Origin: Candidatus Gracilibacteria bacterium GN02-873
GTDB lineage: Bacteria; Patescibacteriota; Gracilibacteria; BD1-5; UBA2023
DNA: 64,000 nt
NCBI GenBank assembly: GCA_003260345.1
Contig: MORC01000001.1
Location: 619,335-683,334 of the forward strand
Direction of reading: 5' to 3'
Below the pieces are notes generated by a model. The model was not told where the DNA came from. It worked only from the letters and a program-made list of their open reading frames with translations, and ran no database searches. The translations under genes were made by a program, and so were the position numbers. Shown here one piece after another: positions 41,684-50,351 of this stretch. Numbering within the stretch: the first letter of the stretch is position 1; each line of letters opens with the position of its first letter.

Positions 41684-42928
41684 ATGTCTACAAAATTCGA
41701 AATTCCTGAAATTGCCAAGGAGGCAATCAAAAATGGGGTTCTACCTGTTACACGCCTTTCAGTGTCGGCGATGAAAGAATTTATCTCGAACCCGCGAATA
41801 TTCTTCAAAAAATACATAATGCTCAATTTCGACCTCGAAACGAGTGGTGCGATGCTCGTAGGTTCTGCCGTTCACAAAGCCCTTGAAGAATACAAAAAAA
41901 CCGAAATCGAGAGCGGTGAAATCCTACCACTCGAAACGGTGCAAAATATTGGACTTGTTGCTTTCCGTCGGTTTGTGAACGAATATCGAATAAAGGCTAT
42001 TGCGAAGCGACTTGAACGCGATGATGTTGAGGTGGCTGTGCCTGAATTTTATGGCGATATGACGGATGAGGAAGTCCTTGCAGAACTCGAAAAAATTGAA
42101 AAAAAATTCTTCGAAAATAAGCCTGAAATCGAAAATGAACCATTCGAAGATGATCTTATCAAGTGGGGGGCGACAACTCCTCGCGAAAAGTGTGAAGAGC
42201 AAATCCTCTTGGCTATCAAGAATTTTCTTGAATTCGACGAAAAAATCGTTGGAATTTACTCGCCTATTGAGACAGAAAAAACGCTTGAAGCTTCGATGAT
42301 GGATGACGACGGCACTCCCCTCCTCCCCTTCAAAGGCGTTGTAGACCGTATCGATGAGGTTGACGGAAAAATCGAAATTGTCGATTACAAAGTCGTGAGT
42401 AAATTCTCTGACGCGAACGAAGTCAAGGGGAATTATGAATTGCAGGCAGGTGCTTATTTCTTGCTTATCTCACATTTTTATGCGGGACGAAAAATCCGCA
42501 AAATGCGATTTATCGAAATTCTAAAATCTGAACCTCGTTTTATTCTTCCTCACGATCCTGATCGTCGCCTATTGCAGAAAGATTTGCGCGAAATCTGTGA
42601 TGAACATAATCTCGGCTGGGAAAAATATGAGAAAAACTCTGAACTTATTGACAAGCTCGTATTTGCGAAAATTCTTGTCGAAGAGCCTTGCGTTCGTGAA
42701 TATATCATCGACTTCGAGGAAAATCCGCATATTGTGCCGACATTCGAGACGATGATACGCGTTATTCTCACACAACTCGCACTCTCGGCTATGTATGACA
42801 TTCCATTTTTGCCGAATATTTCTGATTTTTTCTCGGGGGCGGAAAGTTACAAAGACTTCGTCGAGGAGATGAGTGGACAGAATATTCAGCGTGATAAGAC
42901 GAAAGCCGACGATTATGACGGCTTTTAA
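41684..42928 (+). CDS. PD-(D/E)XK nuclease, RecB/Cas4-like
   Basis: A 414-residue protein from ATG 41684. It begins LSVSAMKEFISNPRIFFKKY, the helical entry of PDDEXK_1-type nucleases. The active-site core is GVVDRIDEVDGKIEIVDYKV (Asp, then D-Y-K), followed by a Gln in ELQAGAYFL. Phage members act as exonucleases in recombination or DNA processing. Cysteines for a Cas4-type cluster are not arranged as in Cas4. It follows the initiator and the Sak4-like ATPase. Confidence 0.8.
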   Translation: MSTKFEIPEIAKEAIKNGVLPVTRLSVSAMKEFISNPRIFFKKYIMLNFDLETSGAMLVGSAVHKALEEYKKTEIESGEILPLETVQNIGLVAFRRFVNEYRIKAIAKRLERDDVEVAVPEFYGDMTDEEVLAELEKIEKKFFENKPEIENEPFEDDLIKWGATTPREKCEEQILLAIKNFLEFDEKIVGIYSPIETEKTLEASMMDDDGTPLLPFKGVVDRIDEVDGKIEIVDYKVVSKFSDANEVKGNYELQAGAYFLLISHFYAGRKIRKMRFIEILKSEPRFILPHDPDRRLLQKDLREICDEHNLGWEKYEKNSELIDKLVFAKILVEEPCVREYIIDFEENPHIVPTFETMIRVILTQLALSAMYDIPFLPNISDFFSGAESYKDFVEEMSGQNIQRDKTKADDYDGF

Positions 42929-43009
42929 TTTTTTAAAAAGTTTTAACCTCTTTTTTTGGCGGAAATCGGTCAAATTTCCGCTTTTTTTATTTTTTAAAAT
43001 TTATTTTTT

Positions 43010-43219
43010 ATGCTTCCAGAAGATGCAAAATTTAACGAAATTTTGCGCGAAAAAATCGCGATTGGCGGACGAGAATTTATCGCTTATTGTATGCAGATTT
43101 TTTTAGAAAATGTCGCCCAGTGGTACACTCTTGAATCGAACGATCATTGTATTGTCAAGGCAGAGGTTCGAAAACGAAACGGGAAATTTTCTTCGAAAGT
43201 TGATGTTGATATATTTTAA
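43010..43219 (+). CDS. hypothetical phage protein, 69 aa
   Basis: ATG 43010 to TAA. It contains LREKIAIGGREFIAYCMQIF; the 45-residue protein at 48186 begins in a similar way (YREKIAIGGLKFTNHCVRIF), so the two appear paralogous. No family is recognised. Confidence 0.6.
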   Translation: MLPEDAKFNEILREKIAIGGREFIAYCMQIFLENVAQWYTLESNDHCIVKAEVRKRNGKFSSKVDVDIF

Positions 43220-43230
43220 TTTTCTTTTTT

Positions 43231-43524
43231 ATGAAATTTGACGGAAAAAAGCCAGTGAACCCGTACATATTTGCGGAACTTAAATGACTTGCTATTGAAC
43301 TATGGCGGACTTATGATGATACCTACTGGTATGCAACAGAAAAAGTCGGGAGCATTATAAATCTTACAAATTCGCACGATAATTTTTGCACGATTTTCTC
43401 AATGTTTGACCATCTCAATCAAGCAAAAATATACGAACAAGCCAGTTTTGGGCTTCGCGATTCGCTTCGTTGTCGTACGGGCTATATGAACAAGCCAGAC
43501 GAGGACGAGATTTGTATTTTTTAA
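43231..43524 (+). CDS. hypothetical phage protein, 97 aa
   Basis: ATG 43231 to TAA with one TGA glycine (AELKGLAIEL). Soluble, aromatic-rich; no recognised family. Confidence 0.55.
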
Positions 43525-43536
43525 TTTTATTTTTTT

Positions 43537-43797
43537 ATGTTTTTAGTCTCTCTTTTTATTCTCTTTTTTGCGGTTGGATTTGCTTTCGACCGCCTTATTT
43601 TTCGTGAAAATTCAGAAAATTTTAAGCGTATTGCTACGCTATTTCGATTGCACAGAACGAGCAACGAATTGAGGGATACGCGTATCTCATCCCTCGAAAA
43701 ACGCCTCGATGAACTCGAGGAAAAATTCGGGAAAATTACGACTTCCCACCATTCTCGCATTGAGAGAATGGAAAATACTTCTAACTTGGGTGAGTAA
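43537..43797 (+). CDS. phage membrane-anchored coiled-coil protein, 86 aa
   Basis: ATG 43537 to TAA. One N-terminal membrane helix (about residues 3-20) is followed by a heptad-like helix (SSLEKRLDELEEKFGKI). Unknown function; the layout resembles small phage inner-membrane proteins. Confidence 0.55.
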   Translation: MFLVSLFILFFAVGFAFDRLIFRENSENFKRIATLFRLHRTSNELRDTRISSLEKRLDELEEKFGKITTSHHSRIERMENTSNLGE

Positions 43798-43824
43798 CTT
43801 TTATTTTTTATTTTTAAAAAAATT

Positions 43825-44166
43825 ATGAAATACATAAACATTGACGCTATTGAACAGATTGAGGTGGTTCACGAACAAGTAGCGTCTTATTATAAGGCTC
43901 ATTATGAGCCAGAACACATCAATTTTTTTGGGAAAATTGTTCCTGAGAGTGTTGTATATCGTGAAAAATCATATTCTATTGAGGATTTTCTCCAAGAATA
44001 CGGAAGTAAATATTATATTCTTGATCAGAAAATATATAAAAAGGCTCACATCGTATTTCAATTCACGAGTAAAAAAACAGAGGTATATTTCTACGATTCG
44101 AATGAAGAAGCAGAAGAAAAAGCAAACGAGATTACTAAGAATTGGAACCGTATCTTTATTTCATAA
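43825..44166 (+). CDS. hypothetical phage protein, 113 aa
   Basis: ATG 43825 to TAA; soluble and acidic with many Tyr and Glu residues. No family is recognised. The next gene starts two bases after its TAA. Confidence 0.55.
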   Translation: MKYINIDAIEQIEVVHEQVASYYKAHYEPEHINFFGKIVPESVVYREKSYSIEDFLQEYGSKYYILDQKIYKKAHIVFQFTSKKTEVYFYDSNEEAEEKANEITKNWNRIFIS

Positions 44167-44167
44167 T

Positions 44168-44569
44168 ATGAATTTTTTCAGAAATCGCCCGAAAAATTCG
44201 AAATATGGGGCAAAATCCGTCGAAATCGAGGGAATACGCTTTGCGAGCCAGTTAGAGGCTCGTTTTTATATGTTTTTTATCGACCACGACATAAAAATTC
44301 TCGAATTACAACCGAGATTTTTGCTCGAAGATTCGTTCGAGATATACGATTGGCAATCGAAGAAAATTCGGAAATACCGAAAAACCGAGTATGTGGCTGA
44401 TTTTAGAATTGAGACGCCAGATGGCGATATTTTCATTATTGAGGCGAAAGGATTCGAAACGCCTGAGTGGAAAATTAAGAAAAAATTATTTCTTAAAAAA
44501 TATGGAAGTGATGAGAAGCTCTTAGTTTTCTCGAGCTTGAGACAAGTTCGAGAATTTTTTGATTTATAA
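44168..44569 (+). CDS. DUF1064-like phage endonuclease
   Basis: I start at ATG 44168 (133 residues). NSKYGAKSVEIEGIRFASQLEARFY followed by YVADFRIETPDGDIFIIEAKG matches the phage DUF1064 family, which has a PD-(D/E)XK-type core (Asp in ADF, E-A-K). Members are thought to cut DNA junctions or act in packaging; that role is inferred from the fold. It directly follows the 113-aa gene. Confidence 0.72.
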   Translation: MNFFRNRPKNSKYGAKSVEIEGIRFASQLEARFYMFFIDHDIKILELQPRFLLEDSFEIYDWQSKKIRKYRKTEYVADFRIETPDGDIFIIEAKGFETPEWKIKKKLFLKKYGSDEKLLVFSSLRQVREFFDL

Positions 44570-44588
44570 TTTTTAAATAAAAAATTTT

Positions 44589-44945
44589 ATGGAAAATAAT
44601 TTTGAAAAAGCCCTTAGAGAGGCTGCTAAAAAATTTAGAATTTTTATTGCAATTTCATTATTCATTCGCCTCTTATTCTTTCCAATATTTTTTATTTTCT
44701 ATCTCATAAAAAATCTTTGTGAAAGAGTATTTGATTTTTGTATAGAAATAAAAACTTGTTTCCTTAAATCTTTGGTAAAACCTACAAAAAAATACAGAAG
44801 ATTTATGAGAAATTCCAATGAAGAAAACTTAAACAAAAAAATTGAATTTCAAAAATTTAGAGAAGAACAATTTTGAAAAAAATGGGATTGAAAAATGGAC
44901 GGATGGAGAGAATTTATTTGATATTTTTTTAATATATTTTTTTAG
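44589..44945 (+). CDS. phage membrane protein, 118 aa
   Basis: ATG 44589; with TGA as Gly the frame ends in TAG 44943-44945. A hydrophobic segment at about residues 18-43 is followed by a basic, Cys-containing tail. Unknown function. Confidence 0.5.
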
Positions 44946-44954
44946 ATAAAAACT

Positions 44955-45866
44955 ATGATAATTCTTTCACTCTTTGATGGGATTTCTTGCTGACGAGTTG
45001 CACTCGAACGAGCGTGAATTCCAGTCAAAAAATATTTCGCTTCTGAAATAGATAAATATGCAATTTGCATTGCAAAGAAAAACTACCCAGATACTATACA
45101 TATTGGGAGTGTATGCGATATAACATATGTTTGAGGGGCTATATACAATGCTTATACTGATGTAACATATACTACTGATATTGATATGATTATTGGTGGC
45201 TCTCCTTGTCAGAATTTGTCTCGCGCTGGAGATAAAAAATGATTTCAGTGAGATAAATCTATACTTTTTTGGGAATTTGTGAGGCTTCTCAGAGAAATCA
45301 AGCCAAAATATTTCCTCTTCGAGAATGTTGCCTCAATGAGCAAATCAAATTTACAAATTGTTTTTCAGGAATTTCAAAAAATCTTCCCGAAAATATATGT
45401 GCATATGATTGATTCTTTGGATTTTGTTCCACAAAAACGAAGGCGATATTATTTTACAAATTTTCCCTTTGAAAAACCAAAGCCAAAAAGAAAAAATCTC
45501 TTTGAGATTTTTGAAGAGAATCAAATATGGGAAAATATTCCAGAAGATTTTTTGAAGAAAAATCCAAAAATTCGACAATACTCAAATACATTATGAGTAT
45601 ACACGCTTCCTCGTGGATTTTTTCGTGGAAGTTTTAATACTGTTTGCCCGACTATTACTTCCAGTTCGTGGCAACACAACAATTTCCTAATTAAAAAGGA
45701 AAATGGCGAGATTTTTTGAAGAAAATTTACGCCGATTGAATGTGAAAGATTGCAGACACTTCCTGATAACTACGCAGCCTGATTATCGAACTCACAGAGA
45801 TATAGAGTAATTGGGAATTCCTGGACAGTTGATGTGATTGCACGCATTTTATCTTTTTTGAAATAA
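44955..45866 (+). CDS. C5-cytosine DNA methyltransferase
   Basis: A 303-residue frame with at least eight TGA glycines. Motif I is SLFDGISCGRVALE, motif IV GGSPCQNLSRAG carries the catalytic Cys, motif VI is ENV, motif VIII is QKRRRYYF, and the C-terminal motif is VIGNSWTVDVI. The small target-recognition region suggests a short site. Phages use such enzymes to protect DNA from host restriction. No partner endonuclease is seen, so it looks like an orphan anti-restriction enzyme. Confidence 0.9.
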
Positions 45867-45883
45867 TTTTTAACTTTATTTTT

Positions 45884-46480
45884 ATGAAAAAATATAAACT
45901 TTTAAAAGACCTCCCTCGAGCAAAAGCAGGAGAGATTGTCATTATTACAAATGCTCATTCAAATACTGCTGGAATTCTCAAGATAAACAAATGGAATGAG
46001 GATGAAACGCAACGACCACGACTTGCTTTCATCCACACAAAAAATGTGGATGAATGGCTCGAAGAAATCAAAGAAACAAAATCCGTGTGGGATTTGTGTA
46101 TTGGAGATAATTTCTACTTTCTTTCTTCGCAGTGAGATGTTGTCGAGTGTGTATTGACGGATAGTTGTACTGACTCAGCCAGCAGACTAAATGGCAATAC
46201 TTTCCTTACTATCGAAGAAGCAGAAAAAGAACGCGACCGCCGTCAGGCTATCGCGAAAATTCTAAAATATTGTTATGAAAACAATATTGATAATTCTTGG
46301 AAAGAGAACGATTACGAGGTTCGTTATTATTTCTGCCTTTCTCTTGAAGAAGAGAAAGTTGAATTCTTCTATCCACGGGATGATCAGAAGCCATACTCTC
46401 CTATTGGCTACTTCTCTTGGAATGATGCCAAAAAAATTCTAAAAACATTCCCTAAGGAACTCAAATCAATTTATTCTTAA
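45884..46480 (+). CDS. hypothetical phage protein, 198 aa
   Basis: ATG 45884 to TAA with one TGA glycine (LSSQGDVVECVL). The N-terminal 80 residues and the C-terminal half may be separate small domains. No family is recognised. It follows the cytosine methyltransferase by 17 nt. Confidence 0.55.
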
Positions 46481-46497
46481 TTTTTAATGTTTAATTT

Positions 46498-47052
46498 ATG
46501 AAAACAAAACAAGAAAAAATTGACGCCATTTATGAAAAAATTGCAAATAAAGATTTGAGTTTTGGTTGTAGAATAATGCTCAAAAATCAAGAAATAGTAA
46601 TGGAAAATCAACCTGTTGAATACGGAACTTTGGAAAATTATGAAGTTGTGTGAAGTATAATCGGGAGATATTGAACTCTGTATTGGTGATGAATAACGAT
46701 GGAAATTGAAAAAATTTATTTCAACGATTCATTTTATAGCGAGGAAGAAGTTTCTGATGGCTTTAAAGAGGAATTTAGTTTCGATGAAGACGACGAAGAA
46801 AAAGACTGAAATCTTGAAATCATCGGTCATCCCGTTATGATTGGCGATGTGATGGATTATATTGAAAATATAACATTAGATAAAATCTATAATTATATAT
46901 GAGTTAAAAAAGAAGAAATTCCTGATTTAGTTTTTGAAAAAAACAAAGACTCAATGAAGAAAATTTTTTCATTATGGAAAGAAAAAAGAAATCCACTCGA
47001 AGAACAATCTGACGAATGTATTGATTTTATTTATTCTTTAATTTCTAAATAA
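46498..47052 (+). CDS. hypothetical phage protein, 184 aa, acidic
   Basis: ATG 46498 to TAA 47050-47052 with several TGA glycines (for example VVGSIIGRYGTLYW). It has an acidic patch FSFDEDDEEKDGN. No recognised family, but the long open frame under code 25 and dense TGA use support a real gene. Confidence 0.55.
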
Positions 47053-47057
47053 TTTTT

Positions 47058-47216
47058 ATGTTACTTTACAAAATTGAATTTTTCGACAATAAAATTGTCT
47101 ATATAATTGCTGATTCAATTGATTCAGCAATACAAAAAACTAATTCATATGATTATAGGATTAAGAAAATAAAATTGTTAGCAGAGGAAACAGAAGAAGG
47201 ATATTTCGTTGAATAA
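47058..47216 (+). CDS. hypothetical phage protein, 52 aa
   Basis: ATG 47058 to TAA 47214-47216. Starts MLLYKIEFFDNKIVYI; soluble, mixed charge. It follows the 184-aa gene by 5 nt. Unknown. Confidence 0.45.
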   Translation: MLLYKIEFFDNKIVYIIADSIDSAIQKTNSYDYRIKKIKLLAEETEEGYFVE

Positions 47217-47257
47217 AATCCCCCTCATCGTGAGAATTTAATTTTATAATTTATTAT

Positions 47258-47650
47258 ATGAAAAAATATATTTTCAATGTTGAGTGTAAGCTATACTGAA
47301 CTCTGGAGTTGGAGTTAGAAGATAGTTACACTGAAGAAGAAGCCATCAAAGCAATACAAGATAAAATCGACAATGACTCAGAATATCAATTATTACAGAA
47401 CTTGGAAACAGAGAACATTGATATTTATCAAATTATTGATTTACCACATATTTTCGACAATAGAAAAAATCAAATCCCTAAAAAGGGAAATAAGTTTCAA
47501 ATGAGCACAGGTATTTGAGAGGTGGTATCAGTTGACAAAAAGAATGAATATGCCTGTGTTAAACTTGATTGAAATCCACAGATTCAAAAGATTTGCTTTT
47601 GATTATTGTGGGACAATATCTTTAAAGATAAATGATATTTTAATTCATAA
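47258..47650 (+). CDS. hypothetical phage protein, 130 aa
   Basis: ATG 47258; with TGA as Gly it runs to TAA 47648-47650. The N-terminal part has an acidic helix (ELELEDSYTEEEAIKAIQDK). The C-terminal part has four TGA glycines. No recognised family. Confidence 0.5.
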
Positions 47651-47661
47651 CCTTATTTCTT

Positions 47662-48000
47662 ATGGAAACAGATATTTTAATTGCAATTATAGTATTCTGA
47701 CTTGTTATATTCTGAATAACTTATTATGATATAACAACAACAGTCCCAGGAGAATTTCAAACCGTAACTGAAAAAATTTCTGATGAAGTTTGAAGTGGTT
47801 GTACTCTCTACAAGACCTATCAATTTTGTGAAGAGGACAAGCGTTGTGGATGAGATAAAAAGATGGAGCGACCAGTGTACTCAACAGTATGTGAGGATGG
47901 TAGAGCAAAAACAACAGAACACATAACAGAAAAATGTTGAAAAAATTGCACCAAAACATTTACTGAAGAGGTAACCACAACACATAATTTTAATCCTTAA
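47662..48000 (+). CDS. phage membrane-anchored Cys-rich protein, 112 aa
   Basis: ATG 47662 to TAA 47998-48000 with several TGA glycines. An N-terminal helix (ILIAIIVFGLVIFGITYY) is followed by an outside domain with six Cys (GCTLYKTYQFCEEDKRC, then later CEDG, KCGKNC). This suggests a disulfide-bonded exported protein made by the phage, perhaps acting at the host envelope. Confidence 0.55.
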
Positions 48001-48074
48001 GTATACTATAAGTATATTGTAGGTATAATTATACTTATACTTATATTTTTTAAAAATCCCCTCATCGTGAGGGT

Positions 48075-48149
48075 GGTGGTGTAGCTTAATTGAGCATAAA
48101 GCATTCAGCTGATAACTGAAGAGTTGCAAGTCAAACCTTGCCTCCACTA
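48075..48149 (+). tRNA. phage tRNA-Ile(GAT)
   Basis: Acceptor GGTGGTG (48075-48081) pairs with CTCCACT (48142-48148) with one mismatch and one wobble. The D arm is GCTT...AAGC (48084-48102). The anticodon arm TTCAG-CTGATAA-CTGAA has anticodon GAT, with a 5-nt variable loop and a T stem GCAAG/CTTGC around a 6-nt loop. The short T loop and acceptor mismatch are unusual but the cloverleaf is otherwise complete. It lies between a hairpin and a small gene in the phage. Confidence 0.75.
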
Positions 48150-48185
48150 CTCTCATTATGAGTTTTAATTTTTAATCTATTTTTT

Positions 48186-48323
48186 ATGAATCCAGAAATG
48201 GAAGATTATCGCGAAAAAATCGCTATTGGTTGACTAAAATTCACTAATCATTGTGTCAGAATTTTTTTTGATAAATTTTCAAAATCTAATTTTTCTTGAA
48301 TAAAAATAAAGAAAAGAAAATAA
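48186..48323 (+). CDS. hypothetical phage protein, 45 aa
   Basis: ATG 48186 to TAA 48321-48323 with two TGA glycines. YREKIAIGGLKFTNHCVRIF resembles the start of the 69-aa protein at 43010, suggesting duplication; the end is a short basic tail. Confidence 0.5.
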
Positions 48324-48359
48324 TTTTTGCTTTTCTTAAAAAATCACTAAAATCAGCAT

Positions 48360-49052
48360 ATGAAAATAGCGAAAATCTATACCTCACTCATCAAACAACT
48401 TCGTAAGCGCGGAGAAACTCCCGAGGAAACACTTCGCAGGAATACGGATGTTTTCCCAGCGGTTTTCTTTGCATGAATGGAGATTGCGATACTCTCACGG
48501 GAAGCCTTTGAATTCATTGAGCAATTGGAAGTACCTCACTTACCAGACACAACGCACCTTTGACCTGACAAAATCATAGATATCTCGGTTATCGGCATCA
48601 AGGGGAAGTTTGAGCTTACCCACGAAAAAGAAGTGAAATACCTTCATACAGGGAAAGTGATAGCCATATCACATAAACTCGCTCTTATCGAGATGCCAGA
48701 GATACCCGGCGAACAAATCGCAGGTTCGTTCATTACGAATAAACGAATGTATATGGTTACCGGCCTTGATGCGATGTTCGAGGAAGATACACTCTCTCGG
48801 TTTCGTTTTTTCTTTTGGTTTTTCGAAAACTACGAAAATTTTAATTTCGAGAAAAAACAAATCCGATCGGAGCAGGAAGATTGGTGAACACTCTTGCCAT
48901 CGCACCGCAAGAGAAAAAGCGATACAGATATTGTACCGCTTGAATGGCTCGTTGCTTGACACTTTCGTTTACAGCCATATGGGAAATGACGCCAAGAACA
49001 CAAATTGATTTTTATTTGACCGCAGAAGCGGATGCGTCAAATAAAAGAATAA
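48360..49052 (+). CDS. conserved-type phage protein, 230 aa
   Basis: With TGA as Gly the frame runs from ATG 48360 to TAA 49050-49052. Near the end PLEWLVAGHFRLQPYGKG followed by KLIFIGPQKR resembles a C-terminal motif (GHWR..PYG...WI.P) that I recall from phage and actinobacterial proteins of unknown function. Three TGA glycines fall exactly in this motif, which supports the reading. It precedes the promoter and noncoding RNA segment. Confidence 0.6.
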
Positions 49053-49115
49053 TTGTGCGAAAAAAATAAAAAAAGTCGAAAAAAGATTTGACTTTTTAAA
49101 AAAAATAAATAAAAT
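49053..49115 (+). promoter_or_regulatory. phage promoter with 38-nt upstream element, copy 1
   Basis: A 38-nt element (49053-49090), identical to 49669-49706, is fused to a promoter: TTGACT (49088-49093), 16-base spacer, TAAAAT (49110-49115). It would start the noncoding RNA at about 49122. Confidence 0.65.
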
Positions 49116-49121
49116 ACACTC

Positions 49122-49380
49122 ACTTTCCTTTCCTTCGTATTCCTACTGTTGTAGGTTTATTTCTATCCTACTCCCCAATTATGGTGGGAGTACGAAGTGA
49201 AGGAAGTAAGATAACTTCACTTCCGTTGTGTCGGCAGTGGCTCTCGTCAATCGTATATGGTTGGCTTGCATGAGCATCGGTCGAGCAGCGAAAGTTTTTA
49301 TAATCTTCGCGTTAGTGAAGAGAGAACGCAAGGCAGTACGGCTACACGCCGATACGTAAAACCCCTTGCGTTTTTTATTT
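49122..49380 (+). ncRNA. phage structured noncoding RNA with a Cas12a crRNA-handle-like 5' hairpin
   Basis: About 260 nt between a promoter (49088-49115) and a terminator (AACGCAAGG 49325-49333 / CCTTGCGTT 49364-49372 with T run). I see no credible gene in it. At 49138-49156 TATTCCTACTGTTGTAGGT matches the array handle at 16 of 19 positions; the U-A pair at the stem base is replaced by C-G. Further hairpins follow, including TACTCCC/GGGAGTA and AGTGAAG/CTTCACT around 49170-49225. It could also be a leader for the gene at 49395. The anti-CRISPR role is inference. Confidence 0.55.
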
Positions 49381-49394
49381 ATAATTTTGTAAAA

Positions 49395-49637
49395 ATGCCT
49401 AAAATTGTTGTCAATCGCGGAAAATTGCCAGACCTTATCATTAGTCGCTCGCTCGCTCAACTTGCGCAAAAAAAAGATATACACCGCAATACGGCGAGTG
49501 CGATGTTTGAACGCGGCGAAATAATCGCCGTAAAAACAAAAATCGGAAAGTGAAAAAATGAGGAAGTCGTATGATACATTGAGTTGGACGACTTATATTT
49601 ATTTTTGGAAAATATTGAAAAAAATGAAAACGCGTAA
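49395..49637 (+). CDS. small phage helix-turn-helix protein, 80 aa
   Basis: I start at ATG 49395, after the terminator. With two TGA glycines it ends in TAA 49635-49637. SLAQLAQKKDIHRNTASAMF looks like a helix-turn-helix, and GEIIAVKTKIGKGKNEEVVGYIE could be a wing. Probably an early regulator or excisionase-like protein. A terminator (AAAACGC/GCGTTTT) overlaps its stop. Confidence 0.6.
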
Positions 49638-49647
49638 GGCGTTTTTT
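49627..49647 (+). terminator. terminator
   Basis: AAAACGC, loop GTAAG, GCGTTTT then T-rich run. The stop codon of the 80-aa gene lies in the loop. Confidence 0.75.
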
Positions 49648-49668
49648 ATTTTGATTTTTTTATTTATT

Positions 49669-49731
49669 TTGTGCGAAAAAAATAAAAAAAGTCGAAAAAA
49701 GATTTGCATTTTCGAAAAAAATAAATATAAT
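49669..49731 (+). promoter_or_regulatory. phage promoter with 38-nt upstream element, copy 2
   Basis: The same 38-nt element (49669-49706) is followed by TTGCAT (49704-49709), a 16-base spacer and TATAAT (49726-49731). The leader to ATG 49842 is about 100 nt and GC-richer than its surroundings. Confidence 0.65.
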
Positions 49732-49841
49732 AGTCTCATAATCGATAAGCGAACAAGGCAAGCCCGCCCACTCCAAGAGTGTACAAATAATCGGCATATC
49801 GCGAAAGATTATAAAAACTTTATTATCTTACTTTTATTTTT

Positions 49842-50006
49842 ATGAAAACATATATTATCCAAGACGCAGAAGCTGGTAACTTCATTGATTCTTTTTCTAC
49901 TCTCGAAGAGGCGGAAAAAGTACTTCTTCAATACGAAGAAGAAGACCGCGAAAACGGAATATACGAAGAAGGTTTTTACGAGATTGTAGAAGCAGACGAA
50001 GAATAA
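49842..50006 (+). CDS. small acidic phage protein, 54 aa
   Basis: ATG 49842 to TAA 50004-50006. Strongly acidic (EEDRENG, then EIVEADEE), soluble, no TGA. Driven by the second 38-nt-element promoter. Small acidic early phage proteins are sometimes DNA mimics or anti-CRISPRs, but nothing in the sequence proves this. Confidence 0.6.
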   Translation: MKTYIIQDAEAGNFIDSFSTLEEAEKVLLQYEEEDRENGIYEEGFYEIVEADEE

Positions 50007-50351
50007 TTTATATATCTCCGCAACGAGGATAAACTACGACTTTCCCTCTTGGGAAAGGTGAATATCATTGACCAATATCATTGATTATTGGCACGAGTTG
50101 CATACTTGCATATGCGCTTGTGATAATTTCCGACTTATGGAAGTGCGTTATATTGTATATAACAATGCATAAATAAGTGTCTTTGTTTATGACTTAATGA
50201 ACAATTGCGTTATATTGTCAATTCGATAACGCTCTTACTTACGATGCTTTTTGGTTACATTTCTTTCTTCAATTGACGCAAAGAAAAAATGTATTCGTGA
50301 TGATAGGTGGCGCGTGCAAGTGCAAAACCTATTACCTTTTTTAAAAAAATT
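50007..50351 (+). ncRNA. hairpin-rich noncoding segment
   Basis: No gene is seen under code 25. It contains CTTTCCC-TCTT-GGGAAAG (50040-50057), two copies of TGCGTTATATTGT (50144-50156, 50206-50218) each inside its own hairpin (for example GCGTTAT 50207-50213 / ATAACGC 50226-50232), and ATAGGT/ACCTAT with a T run near 50310-50342. It may be a structured RNA or the leader of the 50352 gene. Confidence 0.4.

Noticed and set aside
44955..45866. The C5 methyltransferase as a broken remnant
   Set aside because: All catalytic motifs are present once TGA is read as Gly and the frame ends in TAA.
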